A DNA stretch of 9,088 bases from CAIVPM01 sp049242885 (GTDB lineage: Bacteria > Bacteroidota > Bacteroidia > Chitinophagales > Chitinophagaceae), in NCBI GenBank assembly GCA_049242885.1, contig JBMLOQ010000072.1:1-9088 (forward strand), given 5' to 3'. How positions within the stretch are numbered: position 1 is the first letter of the stretch; each line of letters opens with the position of its first letter. The translations under genes and the position numbers were made by a program. The notes beneath the pieces were generated by a model, which did not search any database, was not told the origin of the DNA, and was given only the letters and a program-made list of their open reading frames with translations. Shown here in pieces: positions 1 through 4,599 of the stretch.

Positions 1-1172
1 TACAATTCAATAAAATCAGTACTTTCTAAAATTTCCTTTAGAGCAATATATAAATTATCAAAGTCTTTTACGGTGTTAAATACTTGTACACTGTAGCGTA
101 AATATACCTGATTGCCATGCCTCATTACTGGTATTTGAATTTGATATTTACTATACAAATAATCATGCAATTTTTCTGGCTCTTTGCAGTTTATGGGTAT
201 GCTAAATAACTGTACTAAAAAATCATGGTTTAGAGGAGCAATGCTTTTTGCATGTAGCAATTCTAAAAACCTTGGTGCTTGTTGCAATACTAAATTTTTA
301 CAATCTTCTGCAACTTTCCACCAATTATTTTCTTGCATAAAGTTTATCGCTGTGGGTATAGTAAGAAAAGCTGTAAAGTCTCTAGTTCCCTGAGTTTGGT
401 GGTAATCTAAAAATTGTGAATCTGAAGGAAACAATGCATCATAACCCCAGCTCACCACAAGTGGATCAAACAAATGTTGAATTTCTTTTTTAATGTATAA
501 AAACGAACTGCCTTTTGCTGTCATCATCCATTTATGGCAGGCACCAGTATAAATATCTACGCCTAATTCTTGTAGATTTAATGGCACTTGCCCAGGGGCA
601 TGTGCCCCATCAATAAATGTTGTAATGCCCAAGGATTTTGCTTTGGCAACAATTTCTTCAACCGGTAATCTTAAACCTGTACTACTAGTAATATGACTAA
701 TAAAAATTAGCTTTGTATTTGCCGTAACGCCTTTAAAAAACTCTTCTACAAAAAATGCTTTTGTGGTTACTGGTAGTGTAATGGGTTGTTGAATATATTT
801 TGCACCAACTTTACTGCAATAATATTTCCAGGTTTTATCGCAAGCACCATATTCTAAATTGGTAGTTAGCACTTCATCCCCTTGTTTTAATGGAAAACTT
901 TTGGCCACAATATTTACAGCATAAGATGGGTTGGTTACATAAACCACATCGTTGGCAGGGCAACCAATATAATTTGCCAATGCTATTCTCGACTCTTTTA
1001 AATACTGCATGCCGCTATGAGTCATAAAATGTACAGGGTCTTGCTCTAATTCTAATTGATAGTCTTGATAAGCTTTGAATACAGGTTTTACAGCAGCTCC
1101 AAAACTTCCAAAGTTTAAAAAAGTAATATCTTTTTTTATCAAAAATTGATCTTTAATTGTATCTTGTATCAT
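1..1172 (-). CDS. Class V PLP-dependent enzyme, isopenicillin-N-epimerase-like (C-terminal end at window edge)
   Basis: I translated this gene by hand from ATG at 1172-1170; it stays open for 390 codons to position 3. The last two bases read TA on this strand, so the next codon could be a stop, and the gene may end exactly at the window edge. Near the N-terminus is LNFGSFGAAV, the glycine-rich opening of epimerase-type class V aminotransferases. The cofactor residues are visible: D188 in FIDGAHAPGQ, expected to contact the pyridine nitrogen, and K214 in GACHKWMM, the expected Schiff-base lysine, 26 residues later as is usual in this fold. The C-terminal YLRYSVQVFNT also fits. Relatives include isopenicillin N epimerase, hercynylcysteine sulfoxide lyase and cysteine-desulfurase-like proteins, so the substrate is unknown. 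The enzyme is probably cytosolic. It lies 92 bp downstream of a same-strand acetyltransferase gene, and nothing nearby suggests beta-lactam or ergothioneine synthesis. The family call is firm; the reaction is not. Confidence 0.85.
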   Translation of the reverse strand, partial: MIQDTIKDQFLIKKDITFLNFGSFGAAVKPVFKAYQDYQLELEQDPVHFMTHSGMQYLKESRIALANYIGCPANDVVYVTNPSYAVNIVAKSFPLKQGDEVLTTNLEYGACDKTWKYYCSKVGAKYIQQPITLPVTTKAFFVEEFFKGVTANTKLIFISHITSSTGLRLPVEEIVAKAKSLGITTFIDGAHAPGQVPLNLQELGVDIYTGACHKWMMTAKGSSFLYIKKEIQHLFDPLVVSWGYDALFPSDSQFLDYHQTQGTRDFTAFLTIPTAINFMQENNWWKVAEDCKNLVLQQAPRFLELLHAKSIAPLNHDFLVQLFSIPINCKEPEKLHDYLYSKYQIQIPVMRHGNQVYLRYSVQVFNTVKDFDNLYIALKEILESTDFIEL

Positions 1173-1219
1173 ATTGTAAAAATTTATTTTTTAGTGAAAC
1201 TTTTTAGTTGTTACTACTT

Positions 1220-1227
1220 CAAAAATA
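1220..1227 (-). promoter_or_regulatory. Possible -7 box for the class V PLP enzyme gene
   Basis: Read on the minus strand this is TATTTTTG, an exact match to the Bacteroidota -7 consensus TAnnTTTG. It would place the transcript start about 40 nt before the ATG at 1172. The nearest upstream TTG is 26 nt away, longer than the usual 19-21 nt, so the -33 half is unconvincing. Such boxes also arise by chance in AT-rich DNA. Confidence 0.3.
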
Positions 1228-1264
1228 TAAGTTTTTAAAGCGTAATTGCTTTTCAAAAAAAGCT

Positions 1265-1792
1265 TTAATTCAATCTTTTTTCAAGCACTATAAATTGTAA
1301 TTGCTCCAAATGTTTACCAGTAATATTGTCTTCCATAAAGTCAATAATTTCACCTGTTTCAGTAAAACCATGTCGTTTATACCAATCAATTAATTCTTTG
1401 CGTACGCTAATTACCTTCATAAAAATATAAGCAAGGTTTTTATTAAGGGTGTATACTTCAGCAGCTTTTAAAATTTCTTTGCCAATTCCGCTGCCTTGTA
1501 AGTTGGGTTCTACAGCAAACATGCCTAAATAAATTTTGTTTTCTATTTCTTGTAAATGTACACAACCCAAAAGTGTATGGTTGTTTGTGTAAATTAGCAT
1601 ATTGCCTTTTGCATCATTAATAGCAGCTTCTACCATTTGTGTATTGGTTCTTACTTCACCAGCAATTAGGTGAGCTTCTGTGGTCCAGCCTTTTTTAGAT
1701 TCTTCGCCTCTATAAGCTTTATCTAATAAAGCTTTAATAGCAACTGTGTTTTTTGTAGTAGCAATAGAAATGTTGTTATTAGGAAATATCAT
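1265..1792 (-). CDS. GNAT family N-acetyltransferase
   Basis: This 175-residue protein is a single GNAT domain of normal length that should move an acetyl group from acetyl-CoA to an amine. Motif A is at residues 93-108, with the pyrophosphate-binding QGSGIG at 99-104. Motif B is at 131-143, with RKELIDWYKRHGF carrying the conserved Tyr and Gly-Phe. Near the N-terminus, AYRGEES...GWTTEAHLIAG (26-45) is a signature I recognise from a widespread but uncharacterised GNAT subfamily; it probably lines the acceptor site. The C-terminal FIVLEKRL forms the usual last strand. The ATG at 1792 is chosen because the first beta strand begins seven residues later. The gene is divergent from the ABC ATPase across 44 bp and could be co-transcribed with the downstream PLP enzyme. 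Its acceptor (small molecule, peptide or antibiotic) cannot be told from sequence. Confidence 0.9.
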   Translation of the reverse strand: MIFPNNNISIATTKNTVAIKALLDKAYRGEESKKGWTTEAHLIAGEVRTNTQMVEAAINDAKGNMLIYTNNHTLLGCVHLQEIENKIYLGMFAVEPNLQGSGIGKEILKAAEVYTLNKNLAYIFMKVISVRKELIDWYKRHGFTETGEIIDFMEDNITGKHLEQLQFIVLEKRLN

Positions 1793-1796
1793 ACAT

Positions 1797-1804
1797 CAAA
1801 TATA
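1797..1804 (-). promoter_or_regulatory. Possible -7 box for the GNAT gene
   Basis: On the minus strand this reads TATATTTG, an exact TAnnTTTG match ending only four bases before the ATG at 1792. If used, the transcript would begin at or next to the start codon, giving a leaderless or nearly leaderless mRNA. No -33 TTG is present at 19-20 nt upstream, so the match may be chance. Confidence 0.25.
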
Positions 1805-1824
1805 TAATTCACTCATATCGCTAT

Positions 1825-1832
1825 TACTTTTG
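1825..1832 (+). promoter_or_regulatory. Possible -7 box for the ABC ATPase gene
   Basis: TACTTTTG matches TAnnTTTG exactly and ends four bases before the ATG at 1837, mirroring the box on the opposite strand at 1797-1804. Use of this box would again imply a nearly leaderless transcript. No convincing -33 element sits at the right distance, so an upstream promoter inside the GNAT gene remains possible. Confidence 0.25.
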
Positions 1833-1836
1833 CTTT

Positions 1837-2796
1837 ATGAATTTTTTAGAGATTTCAAATATTACCAAACAAATTAAAAAAGTTAAAGCTGTAAATAATA
1901 TTAGCTTTAAACAACAGCGTTTACAGCGTTTGGCAATTGTTGGAGCTACAGGTAGTGGTAAAACCACTTTACTTAAAATGATTGCAGGTTTAGTACAACC
2001 AACAAGTGGGGTTATGTTTTTTAACGATATAAAAATTATTGGACCAGAAGAACAACTTATTCCAGGTAACAAAGGCATAGCATTTGTAAGTCAGCATTTT
2101 GAATTGTTGAATAATTATTTTGTGAAAGATTTGTTGCAAATGACGAGTAAGTACAATACCCAAGAAGAGCAACAAGTATTTGACATTTGCAAAATTGAGC
2201 ATGTGTTGTATAGAAAAACAAATGAGTTAAGTGGGGGAGAGAAGCAAAGAGTAGCTTTAGCAAAACAAATTTTAACTGCACCACAATTGTTACTGCTTGA
2301 TGAACCTTTTAGTAATTTAGATGCCTTGCATAAGCAGTTAATGAAACAAGTTGTTGGCGATTTAATTAGCAAGTTTAAGCTTACATGTATAGTAGTATCT
2401 CACGATGCTAGCGATGTATTGCAATGGGCAAATAGAGTAATAGTAATGCAAGATGGAAGCATTATTCAAGATGATGAAACAAAGAATGTTTACAAGCATC
2501 CAGTTAATGAATATGCAGCAGCTTTATTAGGCGATTATTTTGTAATGGATACTACAATAAAAGAATTTGAAGAGAGTAAATTGCCCAAAAGTAAACATCT
2601 AATTTTTCGCCCCGAGCAAATTAAAATTTCCAGTACACCAACTAATTTTAAAGCAACCATTCATCAGGTAGATTATTACGGAAGTTATTTATTAGTCAAC
2701 GCTTTATGCCATGCACAAACAATTTTGTTAAGAGTTGAAGTTAATAAAGAGCTAAAAATTGGCGAAGAAATTTATATAACATTTACAGCATTTTAA
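1837..2796 (+). CDS. ABC transporter ATP-binding protein with C-terminal TOBE-like domain (no permease nearby)
   Basis: This 319-residue protein has a complete, apparently active ABC nucleotide-binding domain at about 1-235. It shows Walker A GATGSGKTT (36-44), the Q-loop glutamine Q86 in FVSQHFEL, signature LSGGEKQ (131-137), Walker B LLLLDE (151-156), a D-loop SNLD (159-162) and the switch histidine H189 in VVSHD. Residues about 250-319 (from HLIFRPEQIKI) look like a TOBE beta domain, as in the PotA/FbpC/MalK importer ATPases, where it helps regulation or substrate sensing. The protein should hydrolyse ATP on the cytosolic face of an importer. There is no permease or binding-protein gene on either side, since its neighbours are an acetyltransferase and radA, so its partners would be encoded elsewhere. 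A non-transport role cannot be excluded. The ATG at 1837 directly precedes the conserved first strand (FLEISNITK). Its TAA overlaps the stop codon of convergent radA. Confidence 0.9.
   Translation: MNFLEISNITKQIKKVKAVNNISFKQQRLQRLAIVGATGSGKTTLLKMIAGLVQPTSGVMFFNDIKIIGPEEQLIPGNKGIAFVSQHFELLNNYFVKDLLQMTSKYNTQEEQQVFDICKIEHVLYRKTNELSGGEKQRVALAKQILTAPQLLLLDEPFSNLDALHKQLMKQVVGDLISKFKLTCIVVSHDASDVLQWANRVIVMQDGSIIQDDETKNVYKHPVNEYAAALLGDYFVMDTTIKEFEESKLPKSKHLIFRPEQIKISSTPTNFKATIHQVDYYGSYLLVNALCHAQTILLRVEVNKELKIGEEIYITFTAF
2793..2796. other. Overlapping stop codons of convergent genes (shared TTAA)
   Basis: The ABC ATPase stop (TAA, 2794-2796) and the radA stop (TAA on the minus strand, 2795-2793) overlap within one TTAA palindrome. 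This leaves no room for a terminator between the genes. Any termination must occur inside the other gene's coding sequence, so the 3' ends of the two mRNAs are probably antisense to each other. Confidence 0.95.
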
Positions 2797-4172
2797 AACA
2801 AGTATTGATATACTTCATGCACTTGTGCAAAGCTTTCTATTTTAATTTTAAAGTTGGAAGTATTATAATTTTTTTTGTTGTATTTGCTGATGATGATTTT
2901 TTCAAAACCTAGCTTTTCAGCTTCTGCAATTCTTTGTTCAATGCGGTTTACTGCTCTAATTTCACCATTCAAACCAATTTCACCAGCAAAGCAAATTTTT
3001 TGAGGTAAGGGTATATCTTCATAAGAAGAAAGCAAGGCACAAATAACAGCTAAATCGAGGCTTGGGTCTTCGATTTTTAAGCCACCAGCAATGTTTACAA
3101 ATACATCTTTCATTCCAAAATTAAAGCCACCACGTTTTTCTAAAACGGCAAGTAATAATTGTAAACGTCTTACATCAAAACCAGTAACAGTACGTTGAGG
3201 TGTGCCATATACACTTTGAGTTACAAGGGCTTGAGCTTCAATAAGCAAAGGCCTCATGCCTTCTAAAGTGGCAGCAATAGATGTACCACTTAAGTTTTCT
3301 TCTTTTTGAGTAATTAAAATTTCACTGGGATTTTTTACTTCTTTCATGCCACCAGCTTCCATTTCATAAATTCCAATTTCACTAGTGCTTCCAAATCTAT
3401 TTTTTAATGTACGAATAATGCGATATACATAATGCCTATCTCCTTCAAATTGCAACACAGTATCAACCATATGTTCAAGAATTTTTGGGCCAGCAATAGC
3501 ACCATCTTTTGTAATATGACCAATTATAAAAACCGGGGTGTTGGTTTGTTTTGCAAATTGTTGTAGTTCGCTAGCACATTGTCTTATTTGAGAAACACTA
3601 CCAGCAGCCGATTCAATTAAATTACTTTCAAGCGTTTGTATTGAGTCAACAATAATTAAGTGTGGTTGAATTTTTTTAATCTCACTAAAAATGTTTTGAG
3701 TTTTAGTTTCGGTAAATAAATAAAAATTTTCATTGTTAATATTTACACGTGCTGCTCTAAGTTTTATTTGTTGTTCACTTTCTTCACCACTTATGTACAA
3801 TACCTTTAGATGCTGCAATTGAAGCCCCATTTGTAAAAATAAAGTACTCTTGCCAATACCTGGTTCTCCAGCAACTAAAACTATACTACCCAGCACAATT
3901 CCACCACCAAGTACTCTATTTAATTCATCATCTGGAGTAATAATTCTTTGCTCATTATGTGTTACAACTTCGTTTAGTAAAATTGCTTTTTTTGTAGTTG
4001 AATTGTTAGTGGATGTATTATTATAATCGTTCCATTGCGTTGCAGATTTATCTGTTTCAATTACTTCTTCAACTAAAGTATTCCATTGATTACAAGATGG
4101 ACATTTGCCCAACCATTTAGTACTAATGTAGCCACAATTGCTACAAAAAAATGCTGTTTTAGTTTTACTCAT
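2793..4172 (-). CDS. radA: DNA repair and recombination protein RadA (Sms)
   Basis: RadA is a RecA-like, hexameric DNA-dependent ATPase that promotes branch migration in homologous recombination and repair. All its hallmarks are present in 459 residues, a normal length. There is a four-cysteine zinc finger C10/C13/C24/C27 with WLGKCPSCNQWNTL, then Walker A GEPGIGKST (102-110) and Walker B LIIVDS (172-177). The RadA-specific KNRFG is at 257-261, and a Lon-like C-terminal domain (about 350-459) has DPSLDLAV where Lon proteases carry their catalytic serine region, so it is a scaffold rather than a protease, as is known for the family. I place the start at ATG 4172 (MSKTKTAFFC), which matches the canonical RadA N-terminus. 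An in-frame TTG at 4187 would add five residues but is unlikely. The linker at 45-60 is Asn/Thr-rich and of low complexity. The gene converges on the ABC gene with overlapping stops. Confidence 0.97.
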   Translation of the reverse strand: MSKTKTAFFCSNCGYISTKWLGKCPSCNQWNTLVEEVIETDKSATQWNDYNNTSTNNSTTKKAILLNEVVTHNEQRIITPDDELNRVLGGGIVLGSIVLVAGEPGIGKSTLFLQMGLQLQHLKVLYISGEESEQQIKLRAARVNINNENFYLFTETKTQNIFSEIKKIQPHLIIVDSIQTLESNLIESAAGSVSQIRQCASELQQFAKQTNTPVFIIGHITKDGAIAGPKILEHMVDTVLQFEGDRHYVYRIIRTLKNRFGSTSEIGIYEMEAGGMKEVKNPSEILITQKEENLSGTSIAATLEGMRPLLIEAQALVTQSVYGTPQRTVTGFDVRRLQLLLAVLEKRGGFNFGMKDVFVNIAGGLKIEDPSLDLAVICALLSSYEDIPLPQKICFAGEIGLNGEIRAVNRIEQRIAEAEKLGFEKIIISKYNKKNYNTSNFKIKIESFAQVHEVYQYLF

Positions 4173-4211
4173 TTTAGTAAAGTGCAATAAAATTTTTTGA
4201 GGTATAAAAAT

Positions 4212-4255
4212 GTAAAAGGGTTAGCAAAATTGCCAACCCCTTTACTTACTAACCC
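4212..4255 (-). promoter_or_regulatory. Stem-loop with competing strand in the radA leader; possible attenuator or small-RNA terminator
   Basis: Positions 4212-4226 pair with 4231-4245 around a 4-nt loop, giving a 15-position stem. In plus-strand RNA two positions are A-C mismatches (4217/4240 and 4223/4234). In minus-strand RNA the same positions become U-G wobbles, so the stem is uninterrupted only in the radA direction. It is followed there by ACATTTTTAT, a short U-rich stretch, which makes it terminator-like. A second segment, 4249-4255, reads GGGTTAG on the minus strand and pairs perfectly with CTAACCC (4224-4218) in the stem, so two exclusive folds are possible. The element ends 40 bp before the radA ATG. 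Its role is inferred. Confidence 0.5.
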
Positions 4256-4493
4256 ATTAAATTCCTGTGCTAAAGTAGTGTGGTTGCTGCATTTGGCAAA
4301 ATTTATTTTTGTTTAAGTTCGGACTTATTTATTTTTTTAAGAAAAAACTGGGCTCTATTTTAAAAAACAAATTATGAATAATTATATGTAACTATTTTTA
4401 GTATTTTTTTGAAAGAATGATAATGAATGTTCTAGAATGGATAATTTTTTGGAGGTTTGTGTGAAATTGTTAAACAGAATCGAGATTTTATTA

Positions 4494-4513
4494 AAATAAC
4501 CTTAAATAACCTT
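4494..4513. repeat. 10-bp tandem direct repeat upstream of the susC promoter
   Basis: AAATAACCTT occurs twice in direct tandem at 4494-4503 and 4504-4513 without a mismatch. It abuts and slightly overlaps the palindrome at 4511-4527 and lies just upstream of the predicted -33 box. One turn of the helix per unit would place the copies on the same DNA face, as expected for adjacent regulator sites, although chance in AT-rich DNA is also possible. Confidence 0.75.
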
Positions 4514-4527
4514 AACAATTTGTTAAG
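4511..4527. promoter_or_regulatory. Palindrome overlapping the susC -33 box; candidate operator
   Basis: CTTAACAATTTGTTAAG has perfect 7-bp arms (4511-4517 and 4521-4527) around a 3-bp centre. The predicted -33 TTTG (4519-4522) lies inside it, so a dimeric protein bound here would compete with RNA polymerase. Its TTAAC/GTTAA cores recur at 4468-4474 and in the palindrome at 4557-4574. No regulator gene is present in the window to assign to it. Confidence 0.5.
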
Positions 4528-4550
4528 TTTTGCAGCATTCTGTTTATTTG
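4519..4550 (+). promoter_or_regulatory. Predicted promoter of the susC-susD operon
   Basis: A TTTG at 4519-4522 is separated by 20 nt from TTTATTTG at 4543-4550. This matches the Bacteroidota -33/-7 architecture (TTTG, then TAnnTTTG), with one departure: T instead of A at the second position of the -7 box. The expected transcript start is about 4554-4557, giving a leader of roughly 45 nt before the susC ATG at 4600. This is the best promoter candidate in the gap. Confidence 0.5.
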
Positions 4551-4556
4551 TATGGT

Positions 4557-4574
4557 CGTTAAATAGTTTTAACG
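4557..4574 (+). promoter_or_regulatory. Palindrome in the susC leader; possible 5' mRNA hairpin or operator
   Basis: CGTTAAATAGTTTTAACG has perfect 7-bp arms (4557-4563 and 4568-4574) with a 4-nt loop. It falls at or immediately after the predicted transcription start, so the susC mRNA could begin with a stem-loop, which may stabilise the transcript. It shares GTTAA/TTAAC cores with the palindrome 46 bp upstream, so a second protein site is the alternative. The stem has only two G-C pairs and is weak as RNA. Confidence 0.45.
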
Positions 4575-4599
4575 GCAAAATTTAAAACACATAAGCAAC

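Larger units (their letters stand above)
4173..4599. other. Divergent intergenic region between radA and susC
   Basis: These 427 bp contain no credible gene and separate two divergently transcribed units. The radA-proximal part (4212-4255) carries a stem-loop with an alternative pairing partner. The middle part (about 4260-4490) is AT-rich; apart from one extra GTTAA half-site at 4468-4474 I see only short homopolymer runs and a weak minus-strand box resembling TAAATTTTG (4305-4297), one base longer than the promoter consensus. The susC-proximal part (4494-4574) carries a tandem repeat, two palindromes and the best promoter candidate in the window. Confidence 0.85.

Noticed and set aside
184..393. 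Plus-strand open frame of 69 codons
   Set aside because: It lies wholly antisense inside the class V PLP enzyme gene, whose frame is continuous and carries family motifs.
1237..1252. Small inverted repeat AAAGC/GCTTT between the GNAT and PLP enzyme genes
   Set aside because: The stem is only 5 bp and no T-run follows it in the direction of transcription, so it is not a convincing terminator.
1824..2372. Several minus-strand open frames of 70-85 codons
   Set aside because: They are all antisense to the ABC ATPase, which has the complete motif set; the translated frames show no domain-like pattern.
2800..2815. Inverted repeat AAGTAT/ATACTT just past the ABC stop codon
   Set aside because: The stem is 6 bp with a single G-C pair and no T-tract, and it lies within radA codons; it is too weak to call a terminator.
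4170..4187. In-frame TTG at 4187 as the radA start, adding five residues
   Set aside because: The ATG at 4172 gives the canonical MSKTKTAFFC N-terminus just before the zinc finger, and the five extra residues match nothing known in RadA.
4417..4464. Tiny plus-strand frame of 15 codons (MIMNVLEWIIFWRFV) in the radA-susC gap
   Set aside because: It is very short and has no sign of a ribosome-binding context or conserved features; such frames are expected by chance in AT-rich DNA.
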